Source: Thalassomonas sp. M1454
Lineage (GTDB): Bacteria; Pseudomonadota; Gammaproteobacteria; Enterobacterales; Alteromonadaceae
NCBI RefSeq assembly: GCF_007097525.1
Contig: NZ_VKDD01000001.1
Coordinates: 135,554-199,553 of the forward strand
Reading direction: 5' to 3'
DNA: 64,000 bases
In this document: piece after piece, positions 9,509-18,939 of the stretch
Layout: the number at the start of each line of letters is the position of its first letter
How positions within the stretch are numbered: position 1 is the first letter of the stretch
The notes under the pieces: generated by a model
The model's database searches: none
Seen by the model: only the letters and a program-made list of their open reading frames with translations
Told to the model about the DNA's origin: nothing
Made by a program: the position numbers and the translations under genes

Positions 9509-10477
9509 ATGGCGGTACAAGTATCTTTTATTATTCCCCACAAAGGTCGGGAAGAAATGTTAGTACAAACTTTAGATTCCATTTTTGCACAAGACTTTAT
9601 GCAAGAATTTGAAGTGATAGTGGTTAGTCAGAATGAGTTTTTTGCCGCAGAAAAGTTATTCATAGAAAAAACAAATTTAAAGGTGATTCAAGCATCAACA
9701 GCTCTCACCATTTCCGCACTACGAAATTACGGGGCCAAATTAGCTAAAGGGGAATATTTTGCATTTTTAGATGCCGATATTGATTTAGCTCCTAATTGGC
9801 TAACCAAGCTACTCAACACTTTAACAGCAAACAGCGATATTGCGCTCATTAGTGCAATACAAAAAAATAGCCCTAGCGAGCCAGCACTTGAACAAATACG
9901 TACCGCATTGAGTAACGCCGATATTGATACTTTTGTAAGTTTTTTACCTGGCAGAAACTTATTACTTAGCGCAGCAACATTTAAAAAAGTGCATGGTTTT
10001 CCTGAACACTTAACCACGTGCGAAGATTACTATTTTACTCATAAAGTAAGTGAGCTAGGAAAACTACTTTATTCCTCAAAAAGCCACTATGTGCATCTAG
10101 GAGAAGATAAAGAATTTTTACCTATGTTTAAAAAAGAAATTTGGCGCGGGCAGTCAAATTTAGGCTCAATATCAGGTCGCATACCGCCACTAAGAGAATT
10201 ACCTAGTTTTATTATCCCTATTCTATTACTCCTACTGTTAGTTATATCCCTATTCGCCATAATCACCCTACAAAGCCAGCTGTTTATATCTTGTATAACA
10301 CTAATGCTAATACCGGTTGTTATTTACAGCATTAGACTATTTTTTATCGCCCAAAGAAAAATCAACATAGTTAATATTTTAAAGTTTTATCTTTTGTATT
10401 TTCCCGCCAGAGCAATAGGAACATTGTTAAGTATAAAGACCTGGATACAAACCTTGGGAGATAAATCTAATGGCTAA
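9509..10477 (+). CDS. Glycosyltransferase family 2, membrane-anchored
   Basis: The protein has 322 residues. A GT-A nucleotide-sugar-binding N-terminus (VSFIIPHKGREEMLVQTLDS) is followed by the metal-binding FLDADIDL motif near residue 88 and an acceptor-region CEDYYFTHKV near 170. The C-terminal third carries two or three hydrophobic helices (about 230-310), typical of GT2 enzymes that work at the inner face of the cytoplasmic membrane on lipid-linked intermediates. It begins two bases after the RIFT-barrel gene stop and overlaps the next glycosyltransferase by 8 bases, so it is in the same operon. Sugar specificity cannot be read from sequence. Confidence 0.88.
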   Translation: MAVQVSFIIPHKGREEMLVQTLDSIFAQDFMQEFEVIVVSQNEFFAAEKLFIEKTNLKVIQASTALTISALRNYGAKLAKGEYFAFLDADIDLAPNWLTKLLNTLTANSDIALISAIQKNSPSEPALEQIRTALSNADIDTFVSFLPGRNLLLSAATFKKVHGFPEHLTTCEDYYFTHKVSELGKLLYSSKSHYVHLGEDKEFLPMFKKEIWRGQSNLGSISGRIPPLRELPSFIIPILLLLLLVISLFAIITLQSQLFISCITLMLIPVVIYSIRLFFIAQRKINIVNILKFYLLYFPARAIGTLLSIKTWIQTLGDKSNG

Positions 10478-11588
10478 GAAAATTAAAGTATTAGAGTTTA
10501 TTTGCCCTACAGGATTTTATGGCGCTGAGCGCTGGATTTTGGCGCTAGTAAATAATAACAAAGCACAAAACATTAACTATGAACTAGCAGTAACCCTTGA
10601 GCAAAATAGCCAAAACTTAGAATTAGTGAAGCAATTTAAAAAATACAGCGAGCATACTCATGAGATCCCCATGAGCAATAAATTTGATCTTAGCGTTATT
10701 AACAAATTAGTGCGCTTAATCAAAAACAGAGGTATAGACATTATTCATAGTCATGGCTATAAATCAGATATTCTCGCTGTCATTGTTGCTAAAAAGGCTG
10801 GGATTAAAGTAGTTGTAACACCACATGGATTTGAGAATGTTGACGATTTAAAACTAAAAACTTTTATTTGGCTTGGCTGTCATATGATGCGTTTTGCCGA
10901 TAAGGTAGTGCCTTTATCTAAACAATTAGTTTTAGATGTTAAGCGCTATGGCATAACCAAACCTAAGTTAGAGTATATTCAAAATGGTGTCGATTTAAGC
11001 GAAGTTGAACAGCAACGAACTAAAGCTAAAGCGGCAACAAGTAAAGTAAAGAATATCGGCTTTGTTGGTCAAATGATCAGCCGTAAGAATATTCAAGATT
11101 TACTCAATATTTTCGATAGCTTATTTCAAACAGACCCAAATATTCGCTTAACTTTACTCGGCGACGGCGAATTAAGAAAAGATTTAGAGCAGTACAGCCA
11201 AACATTAAAATCAAAGGATTGTATTGATTTTCTTGGTTTTAGAGATGACCGGCTTGCCCTATTACAGCAATTTGATTTATTTGTGATGACTTCAAGCTTA
11301 GAAGGTATTCCTCGCTGCTTAATGGAAGCTATGGCAATGGAAATTCCAGTGGCAGCTTATGATATAAAAGGCATTGACCAGTTAATTACTCATCAACAGA
11401 CAGGTCTTTTATCAAATTTTGGCGATAAAGCAGATCTACAACTACAATGGCAAAAGCTTTTAAATGATAAAAGCTATGCACAAACCTTAGCCAAAAACGC
11501 TAAGGACTTTGTCTACAAACACTACTCAGCGCAACGTATGGCAGCTGAATACCAACAATTATTTGAATCAATGCTAATGGATAAGTGA
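10470..11588 (+). CDS. Glycosyltransferase family 4
   Basis: The protein has 372 residues with a GT-B fold. The N-terminal domain starts with EFICPTGFYGAERW and contains DIIHSHGYKSD near residue 90. The C-terminal domain has the GFVGQMISRKN strand and the retaining EX7E motif in SLEGIPRCLMEAMAME near 275. It is cytosolic or peripheral to the membrane and adds one sugar of the repeat unit to a lipid-linked acceptor. It overlaps the gene before it by 8 bases and is coupled to the deacetylase after it. Donor and acceptor are unknown. Confidence 0.9.
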   Translation: MAKKIKVLEFICPTGFYGAERWILALVNNNKAQNINYELAVTLEQNSQNLELVKQFKKYSEHTHEIPMSNKFDLSVINKLVRLIKNRGIDIIHSHGYKSDILAVIVAKKAGIKVVVTPHGFENVDDLKLKTFIWLGCHMMRFADKVVPLSKQLVLDVKRYGITKPKLEYIQNGVDLSEVEQQRTKAKAATSKVKNIGFVGQMISRKNIQDLLNIFDSLFQTDPNIRLTLLGDGELRKDLEQYSQTLKSKDCIDFLGFRDDRLALLQQFDLFVMTSSLEGIPRCLMEAMAMEIPVAAYDIKGIDQLITHQQTGLLSNFGDKADLQLQWQKLLNDKSYAQTLAKNAKDFVYKHYSAQRMAAEYQQLFESMLMDK

Positions 11589-12574
11589 TGACCCGTTTAA
11601 CAAACAAGGACGATGTAATATTTATTCTCACAGTAGATACTGAAGAGGAATGGGATTGGTCTGATGAATTCCCTAACGATAACTTTTCGGTGAGTAATAT
11701 ATTCGAACTTCCAGCGTTCCAATTATTTTGCCAAGAACTAGGTATTAAGCCCACCTATTTTGTTGATTATGCTGTTGCAAACAATACCGATGCAGCAAAT
11801 GTATTGGCCAATATAAATCCAGAACTGTGCGAAGTTGGCGCACACCTACATCCATGGGCGAATCCACCATTCTTTGGCGAAACAACAGAAAAGTCTTCTC
11901 ATGTAGTTAATTTGCCAATAGAGCAAACACAACAAAAATTAGACTTATTAATTAATAAAATTCAGCAAAATATTGGCTCAACACCTCGTTCATTTCGCAC
12001 TGGACGTTGGGGGATAAATGGAGAGATCCTACAATTACTAGATGACAAGGGCTTTGAAGTAGATTCAAGTATTTACCCCTTGTACAGCAATGAGTTTTTT
12101 AGCTGTGAAAGTGCCAATACATCACCATATTGGCCTAATTTTAGTAAGCCGAACCAGCAAGGTTCACAACGAAAACTTTTTGAAATACCGGTTACTTGTG
12201 GCTTTAACAGAAATAATTATTCATTCGCGCAAAAATTGCATCGAGCAATGGAAAAACCACCATTTACTTGGATAAAAGCCAATGGCTTGCTATGGCATAC
12301 TAAGTTACTTCGTAAAATTTATTTAAGCCCTGAACTATGTTCAGCTAAAGATATGATCAAACTAGTTGATTTAAGCCTGAAAAAGAAGCACAAGGTTTTA
12401 CATATGTACTTACATAGCTCAAGCTTAATTGAAGGTGTTACTGGATTGTCTCAAGATAAAAATGCCAGAGAAAGTATTTGTAATAGAATTCAACAGGTTA
12501 TTGAACATAGTAAACAAAAAGCCAATATTAAGTTTTGTACTATTTCACAAGCTAAAGAAATACTTAATAAATAA
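11588..12574 (+). CDS. Polysaccharide deacetylase family protein (NodB fold)
   Basis: The protein has about 328 residues and no signal peptide. The NodB motifs are LTVDTEEEWDW near the N-terminus (metal Asp), EVGAHLHPWANPP around residue 80 (HxxxxH-like metal site) and SFRTGRWG near 138. HMYLHSSSL supplies a late His. This resembles the WalW-type deacetylases found in exopolysaccharide loci and may de-N-acetylate a sugar before polymerisation. The ATG at 11588 overlaps the previous stop as TGATG. A GTG one codon earlier at 11585 is an equally possible start. The gene ends against a convergent glycosyltransferase with a shared hairpin. Confidence 0.8.
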   Translation: MTRLTNKDDVIFILTVDTEEEWDWSDEFPNDNFSVSNIFELPAFQLFCQELGIKPTYFVDYAVANNTDAANVLANINPELCEVGAHLHPWANPPFFGETTEKSSHVVNLPIEQTQQKLDLLINKIQQNIGSTPRSFRTGRWGINGEILQLLDDKGFEVDSSIYPLYSNEFFSCESANTSPYWPNFSKPNQQGSQRKLFEIPVTCGFNRNNYSFAQKLHRAMEKPPFTWIKANGLLWHTKLLRKIYLSPELCSAKDMIKLVDLSLKKKHKVLHMYLHSSSLIEGVTGLSQDKNARESICNRIQQVIEHSKQKANIKFCTISQAKEILNK

Positions 12575-12597
12575 AATACTTATGAGGTTAGTATTTT
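12573..12597. terminator. Candidate bidirectional hairpin between convergent genes
   Basis: AAAATACT (12573-12580) pairs perfectly with AGTATTTT (12590-12597) around a 9-base loop, followed by a run of A on the plus strand. Because it lies between two convergent genes and includes both stop codons, it could end transcription from either side. The stem is AT-rich and weak. Confidence 0.4.
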
Positions 12598-13437
12598 AAA
12601 AAAGGCATATGGATGATAAAAAGTTTGGATTCCATAAAAAGATAAGTACGGTTTCCAACCTATATTAAACATATACTTTTTAATTAGTTCAGCTTGTTCT
12701 GGTAATTCATCGAGACGATTCTGTTTAGCCAAAAAATAAAAAACCTCTTGTTGAAAATGCCTTAATGCATACCTTTTATACCTTGTGTGCAACATTTTTA
12801 AATTCTTAATAGAAATTTTTATTCGAGGAATTACCGGACCACTACTTTCAATCACTTCTATAATTCGGTTTTCATCTAAGCCTGTTTTATAATCAAAGCC
12901 TTTTTCTAAAAGGTACATAACTAAAGAATCATCACCAATATAGCCAACGGGCAGTTTAAAATTATAACGTTTAACTTCTTGAATAAAGCGAGGTGATACA
13001 CCATAAAAATTACCTGAAATAAACCTGTTTTCAGCCAAGAATGCCCTCAAACTCTCTGATACACCGATAGGAATCATAGCAATGCCGATACTATTACTGT
13101 TCATTCCAACACTTTCTATATGATCTAACATCAAAGCCGGCAACCAATTATCTCCATCCATAAAGAAATGAAACTGGCTTTCATCAATGTCGCTATATAG
13201 GTAATGATTCCAAGCATTAGATTTATCACCAAGCGATATTTCTACGCATTGAAATTGAGGATACTGCTTAGAAAAATTATTAACCAATAGGGCAGTATCA
13301 TCAATACAACCATTTACTAGAACTTTCACATTCAATTTTTCAGGGGACGAGGTTGCTTGTACTATGCTTTGCAAACATCGAACTATAGAGTCGCTTTCAT
13401 TATGAGCAAAAACAGCAATATTAATTTTATTTTCCAA
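12580..13437 (-). CDS. Glycosyltransferase family 2
   Basis: The protein has 285 residues. The GT-A N-terminus reads NIAVFAHNESDSIVRCLQSI, and FHFFMDGDNWLP near residue 88 supplies the DxD-like metal site. No membrane segment is obvious. It is the only minus-strand gene inside the long plus-strand polysaccharide block, divergent from the amidotransferase gene across 153 bases. This orientation suggests it was added separately or is expressed independently. Its sugar donor is not predictable. Confidence 0.85.
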   Translation of the reverse strand: MENKINIAVFAHNESDSIVRCLQSIVQATSSPEKLNVKVLVNGCIDDTALLVNNFSKQYPQFQCVEISLGDKSNAWNHYLYSDIDESQFHFFMDGDNWLPALMLDHIESVGMNSNSIGIAMIPIGVSESLRAFLAENRFISGNFYGVSPRFIQEVKRYNFKLPVGYIGDDSLVMYLLEKGFDYKTGLDENRIIEVIESSGPVIPRIKISIKNLKMLHTRYKRYALRHFQQEVFYFLAKQNRLDELPEQAELIKKYMFNIGWKPYLSFYGIQTFYHPYAFFKILTS

Positions 13438-13590
13438 TTTAAATACCTAAAAACACATCTCAACCTCATTAATATAATGTAGCTCATTTTCAAAATAATT
13501 AACCATTTCTTAATAACATAGCTAAATATTGAATTCGCACCTATATTTTAAATAAGTTTTCAATTTTCAAATACTAGGATTATGTAGTTA

Positions 13591-15477
13591 GTGTGTGGCA
13601 TTGCTGGTTTTACTTTATTAAACAACTCATTTTTTGATCATAAAACACTCGATAATATGGCGAAGTCTATATTGCATCGAGGCCCAGATTCAGGGTCAAA
13701 ATTTATTGATGAAGATATAGGCTTATGCCATCGACGTTTGAGTATTATCGACTTATCTGATGATGGTCTGCAGCCAATGCATTCTAATTGTGGCAATTTC
13801 ATTATTGTATTCAATGGTGAAATTTATAACTTCAAACAGTTAAAACAAGATCTGCTTGAGCTAGGTCATCAATTTAATTCCCAAACCGACACCGAAGTCA
13901 TTCTTTCTTTATATAAAGAGTATGGGGTAGATCTACTTAGCAAAATCAATGGTATGTTTGCTTTTGCTATTTGGGATAAAGTGAAGAAAAAGTTATTTGT
14001 TGCACGCGATAGAATTGGAAAAAAACCTTTATATTATAGTGTTATAAAGCAAGAACTAGTCTTTGCTTCAGAATTAAAAGCTATTTTAAAAATACCAAAT
14101 ATTAATAAAGAAATCAGAGCAGATGCTGTTTATGATTTCTTTGCTTATCAATATATTCCAGACCCAAAAACCATATTTAAAAATATCTATAAACTTGAGC
14201 CTGGCCATTATTTTATATTCGATAAATCAGGCTTAACTAAACAGCAATACTGGGATATTTCTTTTGCAAAGCAAAGTAATGAAAGCCTGCAAGAAAACAC
14301 TGAAATATTACAAAAAAAACTAAGCGCAAGTACTGAATCAAGAATGATCGCAGATGTGCCTCTAGGAGCATTTTTAAGTGGTGGCGTAGATTCTAGTGCT
14401 ATTGTTGCTTTAATGAGTAAAAACAGCGATAAACAGCCAACAACGTGCTCCATTGGCTTTATTGAGAAAGAGTTTGATGAAACCGACTATGCTCAGCAAG
14501 TCGCCTCTCAATATCAAACAGAACATTTTCAATTTCAAGTTGCTGAAAACGCACTAGACAAATTAGAAGATATCGTCCAATTTTTCGATGAACCTTTTGC
14601 CGATCCGTCATTAGTACCTACCTTTTATGTTGCCCAATTAGCCCGAAAAAAAGTTACGGTTGCGTTAGCCGGTGATGGCGGCGATGAAGTGTTTGCAGGA
14701 TATGAAAAATATAAAATAGATGCTATCGAAAATAAATTACGTAGCTCTATTCCTAAATTTATCCGTCATAGCTTATTCCCTATAACAGCAAAAGTCTGCA
14801 ACAGCTTGAACAATAAATTTTTCCAAAAAGCATCATCATTACTCTATAGCCTCAGCTTAGAACCTGCTCAGGCTTTCTACGTAACTAACGCTCAAATAAC
14901 CGATGACGAATGGTCAAAACTAGCAAACATAGAAACTAAAAATGAATTAGGTAATTATCATCCAGCAAAAATTAGCACCGACTTTTATAACCAAAGTGAT
15001 GGTTTAGATCACCTCTCAAAAATTATTTATACCGACTTAAAAACTTATTTACCTGGCGATATTTTAGTAAAAGTTGATCGCATGAGTATGGCTAACTCAC
15101 TAGAAGTAAGAGCGCCTATTTTAGATTATAAAATTTTAGAATTTGCTGCGACCTTGCCTTCTAAGCATAAATTAAATAAAAAAGAAAAAAAATTCATCTT
15201 AAAACAAGCATTCAAAGGTGAGTTAAGTGATGACATTTTGTATCGCAAAAAGATGGGATTTAGCCCCCCTTTGGCGAGTTGGCTAAGAAACGACTTAAAA
15301 GAACTTGCCACAGAAAAGTTATTTAACCGTAGTGCCGGCGTAACCACTTACTTTAATAAAGAAGCGATTCAAAAATATTGGCAAGCACATCAAGACAAAT
15401 CTAAGGATCACTCAAGCTTATTGTGGAGCATGTTAATGTTTCAGCTGTGGTGGGACAATTATATGGAAGATGCATGA
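13591..15477 (+). CDS. asnB: XrtA/PEP-CTERM-associated amidotransferase (asparagine synthase-like)
   Basis: The protein has 628 residues. It starts at a GTG that places Cys2 (MCGIAGF) as the N-terminal nucleophile of a class II glutamine amidotransferase. The Gln-binding domain covers about 1-190 (RGPDSG, FNGEIYN). A synthetase domain follows with the PP-loop SGGVDSS near 262-268 and the DGGDEVFAGYEKY segment near 360. It matches the exosortase-A amidotransferase group, which is proposed to transfer nitrogen to a precursor of the polysaccharide rather than to make asparagine. The last bases overlap the acyltransferase start as ATGA. The symbol is for the family; a housekeeping asparagine synthetase role cannot be excluded. 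Confidence 0.88.
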   Translation: MCGIAGFTLLNNSFFDHKTLDNMAKSILHRGPDSGSKFIDEDIGLCHRRLSIIDLSDDGLQPMHSNCGNFIIVFNGEIYNFKQLKQDLLELGHQFNSQTDTEVILSLYKEYGVDLLSKINGMFAFAIWDKVKKKLFVARDRIGKKPLYYSVIKQELVFASELKAILKIPNINKEIRADAVYDFFAYQYIPDPKTIFKNIYKLEPGHYFIFDKSGLTKQQYWDISFAKQSNESLQENTEILQKKLSASTESRMIADVPLGAFLSGGVDSSAIVALMSKNSDKQPTTCSIGFIEKEFDETDYAQQVASQYQTEHFQFQVAENALDKLEDIVQFFDEPFADPSLVPTFYVAQLARKKVTVALAGDGGDEVFAGYEKYKIDAIENKLRSSIPKFIRHSLFPITAKVCNSLNNKFFQKASSLLYSLSLEPAQAFYVTNAQITDDEWSKLANIETKNELGNYHPAKISTDFYNQSDGLDHLSKIIYTDLKTYLPGDILVKVDRMSMANSLEVRAPILDYKILEFAATLPSKHKLNKKEKKFILKQAFKGELSDDILYRKKMGFSPPLASWLRNDLKELATEKLFNRSAGVTTYFNKEAIQKYWQAHQDKSKDHSSLLWSMLMFQLWWDNYMEDA

Positions 15478-16526
15478 AAGCAAGAAATGTATCATTAGAT
15501 GTAATTAGAACGATTGCAATAACTACCGTTGTGATTGCGCATACCGTATTAGCTTACGGTGCACCTGAAAACCTTGCCCCATTACAATTTGGCGGAACAG
15601 GAGTAGACCTGTTCTTTATGTTATCCGGATGGCTTATCGGCTCCCAATTGTACAAAGAACTTAATTCGTCTAACAATATCAATATTATTAAATTTTGGAC
15701 AAGGAGGTGGATGCGAACTCTTCCTGCTTATTACGTTGTGTTGCTATTTACGATAGCGCAACTAACTCTAACTAAAAATGACTTCTCAATCCCATACAGT
15801 TATTTCTTTTTTACCCAGAATTACCAAACATCACTACCTTTTTTTACTATAAGTTGGTCTTTATGCGTAGAAGAGCAATTTTACCTTGTGATAGCTCCTT
15901 TAGTTTTATTTAGTTTTAAAATGGCACCTAATAGACAGTTAACCTTACTTCTAGTTTTATTATTGCTGCCTTCAATATTTCGTGAATTAGAGTTATTTAA
16001 CAATATTAAAGAAACTCATGTAAGTTGGGATTGCTGCATTTTAGGTATAATTCTAGCGAATATAAAACACCTTAACCGCACAAAATGGCACTACCTCAGT
16101 AAATACTCATCCATTTTATTTTTGTGCTCAGTGTTTCTTTATCTATTTTTCTTCGCAAATCGATGGTTTCCTGAATTAAATATATCAGACCCGTCAAAAT
16201 TGATATTATCTTTCATTTTTTCTACTTGGATTATTTTTGTAGATAATAAAAATATTAAATACCCAAAAATATTTCAGCGTCTTGTTATATATATTTCAAC
16301 CCGTTCATACTCAATTTATTTACTTCATGTTGAAGGTTTTTCCATTGTAAACAAATTTTTTGCTGAACTTTCTTTCTTTTCTTTTTTCATTTTATGCACA
16401 ACTGCAACATTGATTTTATCTGAAATTTTATATCGAATTATTGAAAAACCATTTATGGATTTAAGAGAGAAAATTAAAGTTTCTCAACATGCTAAAACAA
16501 ATGAAGTAGCTAAGGCATGCCTATGA
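15474..16526 (+). CDS. Acyltransferase family 3 membrane protein
   Basis: The protein has 350 residues and about ten membrane helices. The family motif is DVIRTIAITTVVIAHT near the N-terminus, with the conserved Arg and His, followed by FGGTGVDLFFMLSGW. Family 3 acyltransferases move acetyl or succinyl groups across the membrane onto sugars of O-antigens and exopolysaccharides. I chose the ATG at 15474, which overlaps the previous stop (ATGA) and has a GGAAGA upstream. A longer reading frame from 15423 would overlap asnB by 55 bases and add no conserved sequence. Confidence 0.9.
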   Translation: MKARNVSLDVIRTIAITTVVIAHTVLAYGAPENLAPLQFGGTGVDLFFMLSGWLIGSQLYKELNSSNNINIIKFWTRRWMRTLPAYYVVLLFTIAQLTLTKNDFSIPYSYFFFTQNYQTSLPFFTISWSLCVEEQFYLVIAPLVLFSFKMAPNRQLTLLLVLLLLPSIFRELELFNNIKETHVSWDCCILGIILANIKHLNRTKWHYLSKYSSILFLCSVFLYLFFFANRWFPELNISDPSKLILSFIFSTWIIFVDNKNIKYPKIFQRLVIYISTRSYSIYLLHVEGFSIVNKFFAELSFFSFFILCTTATLILSEILYRIIEKPFMDLREKIKVSQHAKTNEVAKACL

Positions 16527-17632
16527 TAAATATCCTACACATTACCTATGATATGAGAATAGGCGGTACAGAACAGGTAATTAATAACCTTATATCAGGC
16601 GCTGACAAGCAAAATTTTTCGATGAGTGTACTTTGCATAGAATCTCCATTAGGCCCTTTTTCAGAACCTTTAATACAGCAGGGTATACAAATCCATCAAC
16701 TAAATAGAAAGCCTAATTTTGATTTCGATTTAGTCATCAAAATTAGAAAAATAATAAAAGAACATGACATTCATATAGTCCATTGTCATCAATACACGCC
16801 ATGGGTTTATGGCGCTTTAGCCGCGTTTAAACAAGCAAAAGTTGTATTTACTGAACATGGGCGGTTTTATCCAGATTCGAGCAGTTTAAAAAGAAAAGTT
16901 GTAAACCCAATAATGGCAAAGCTAACCGATAGTGTCACTGCTATTTCGCAAGCAACGAAAAACGCTCTAGTAACTTATGAGTTTTTATCTAAGAAAACAA
17001 TTAAAGTCATCTATAACGGTATAAAACCATTACAAGTTGAAGATAAAGAGGTAGAGGAATTACGACTCAAGTTAGACATATCGGAACAAACTATAGTACT
17101 CGGCACAGTTGCCCGGCTAGACCCTATTAAAAATCATCCTATGATGCTCAAAGCATTTAAGGCAGCATTAAATAACCACCCCAAAATAAAGCTCATAATT
17201 ATTGGAGATGGTGAAGGGAGGGCAGAGATAGAATCAATAATTTCAGAATTGAAACTCCAGCAAAACGTTATTTTAACTGGTTATATCCCTTCTCCAAAAG
17301 CATACATTGCGCTTATCGATATTTATTTACTTTCGTCTTTTAGCGAAGGTACTTCGATGACGTTGCTGGAGGCCATGTCACTAGCTAAACCTTGCATAGT
17401 AACAAATGTAGGCGGTAACCCAGAAGTTGTCATTGATAATAAAACTGGCTTAGTGTGTCCTAGTGATGACCAATATAAGTTTAGCGATGCCATGGCTAAA
17501 TTAATTGAAGAAAAAGAACTGTGTTCTAGCATGTCATATGCGGCTAAACAACGTTTTGAAGACACTTTCACCACTTCATCGATGGTCGATAAATATCAGA
17601 AGTTATATAAGAATTTAGTGGGCGGACAATAA
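16523..17632 (+). CDS. Glycosyltransferase family 4
   Basis: The protein has about 369 residues and a GT-B fold. It starts INILHITYDMRIGGTEQV, with the glycine-rich loop of GT4 enzymes, and has HIVHCHQYTPW near residue 90. TVARLDPIKNHP near 195 opens the nucleotide-sugar domain, and SFSEGTSMTLLEAMS near 275 holds the EX7E motif. It resembles the exosortase-linked Stp2-type transferases, but the subfamily is not certain. An ATG at 16517 is possible, yet the TAAGG Shine-Dalgarno is 7 bases before the ATG at 16523, which also forms an ATGA overlap with the acyltransferase stop. Confidence 0.88.
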   Translation: MINILHITYDMRIGGTEQVINNLISGADKQNFSMSVLCIESPLGPFSEPLIQQGIQIHQLNRKPNFDFDLVIKIRKIIKEHDIHIVHCHQYTPWVYGALAAFKQAKVVFTEHGRFYPDSSSLKRKVVNPIMAKLTDSVTAISQATKNALVTYEFLSKKTIKVIYNGIKPLQVEDKEVEELRLKLDISEQTIVLGTVARLDPIKNHPMMLKAFKAALNNHPKIKLIIIGDGEGRAEIESIISELKLQQNVILTGYIPSPKAYIALIDIYLLSSFSEGTSMTLLEAMSLAKPCIVTNVGGNPEVVIDNKTGLVCPSDDQYKFSDAMAKLIEEKELCSSMSYAAKQRFEDTFTTSSMVDKYQKLYKNLVGGQ

Positions 17633-17634
17633 GC

Positions 17635-18939
17635 ATGGAATATCTACTTTTATTTCTTGTTGCAATAACCTGCATAACATCAATTTTTACTCCATGGATT
17701 GGCGTTATTGCTTATTTTGTTCTTGCTATTTTATCCCCTCAAAGTATCTGGCCATGGATATTTAAAGACTTAAGAGTGTCATTTTATATTGCTATAGCAA
17801 CAATTATTGGCTTAATTATCAAGATTGTCCTTAAGGAAATTGAGTTTAGTAAACTTAGCCTGCCTGAAAACAAAGCGTTACTGACGCTATTTATAATTGT
17901 GCAAATATCTCATTATTTATCTCCTTATTACGGCACCATCGCACCGCAAGAGATTCAACCTGACTACGTATTAAGTATATTTAATAAAATAATCAGCTTT
18001 TTTTTCATTTCAATTTTATTAATTGATACGCGAGATAAATTAAAGATATTTACCTACATAGTTATATTCTCAGGTATTTACTATACCTATTGGGCAAATG
18101 CCGCCTACTTAACAGGTGACATGTGGCTATATTCAGATAATGGTAGATTAAAAGGCCCGGGATCGTATAAAGATGAAAATGCATTTTCTATCTTATTTAT
18201 TGTTTCTGCGCCATTCATTATTTGCCAGTTCCTCAAATCTAAACATTTAATTATAAAACTGAGCTTAATAATAATAATCCCTTTGCTATGGCACTCTGTA
18301 TTTTTAAGTGCGTCTAGAGGAGCATTATTAGCACTGGCAATTTCAAATTTATACCTAGCCTACCAATTAAAATCAAAAATAATTGGCTCATTGATAGTTG
18401 CGACATTTTTAACCGCGCTGATTTATCAAGGTGGAAATATTTATGATCGCTTCACAACTACAGTAAAGGCTTCACAAACAACGGAAAATATTGAAGAGAT
18501 AAATCCTAGAATTAAAACTTGGATTGCAGGCATAGAGATGGCTATCGATAACCCTATATTAGGCGTTGGTGTAGAACGATATCAGCAGGCGGGTATCTTC
18601 TATATAGAGGGAAGAGTTCAAGTTGCGCACAATACTTTTATTCAATTTGCTTCGCAAACTGGGATTTTTTCTAGCTTAATTTTCTTGTGGCTAATATTTA
18701 CCCCTTTTAAGTCAAAATATAACAATAAAAGCTTACCTAAGGCTCAATTGGACATGCAAATTCCAATAAAAACATCTCTAGTCGGATTTTTTATTTGTAG
18801 CTTATTTTTAAATTTAATGATCAGTGAATTTTTATACTTACTAATTTTATTTCATATTCTAAATTCACAGTTAGTTAATCCCCAAGAGGCGTTATTAACC
18901 AACGTAGAAGACTTGCCTTTACCTAAGGAAAAAAAATGA
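17635..18939 (+). CDS. O-antigen ligase/polymerase-like membrane protein, exosortase A system-associated
   Basis: The protein has 434 residues with about ten to twelve hydrophobic helices. It has the WzyC/RfaL layout: a periplasmic loop after SASRGALLALAISN near residue 225 and the AHNTFIQFASQTG motif near 327. It fits the putative O-glycosylation ligase group found in XrtA loci, which either polymerises the repeat units or transfers the glycan. It starts two bases after the previous stop and overlaps the next GT2 gene by ATGA. This is the best polymerase candidate in the locus. Confidence 0.85.
   Translation: MEYLLLFLVAITCITSIFTPWIGVIAYFVLAILSPQSIWPWIFKDLRVSFYIAIATIIGLIIKIVLKEIEFSKLSLPENKALLTLFIIVQISHYLSPYYGTIAPQEIQPDYVLSIFNKIISFFFISILLIDTRDKLKIFTYIVIFSGIYYTYWANAAYLTGDMWLYSDNGRLKGPGSYKDENAFSILFIVSAPFIICQFLKSKHLIIKLSLIIIIPLLWHSVFLSASRGALLALAISNLYLAYQLKSKIIGSLIVATFLTALIYQGGNIYDRFTTTVKASQTTENIEEINPRIKTWIAGIEMAIDNPILGVGVERYQQAGIFYIEGRVQVAHNTFIQFASQTGIFSSLIFLWLIFTPFKSKYNNKSLPKAQLDMQIPIKTSLVGFFICSLFLNLMISEFLYLLILFHILNSQLVNPQEALLTNVEDLPLPKEKK

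Noticed and set aside
15423-15473. Longer acyltransferase start at 15423
   Set aside because: It overlaps asnB by 55 bases, adds unconserved sequence, and the ATGA overlap at 15474 has a proper ribosome-binding site.
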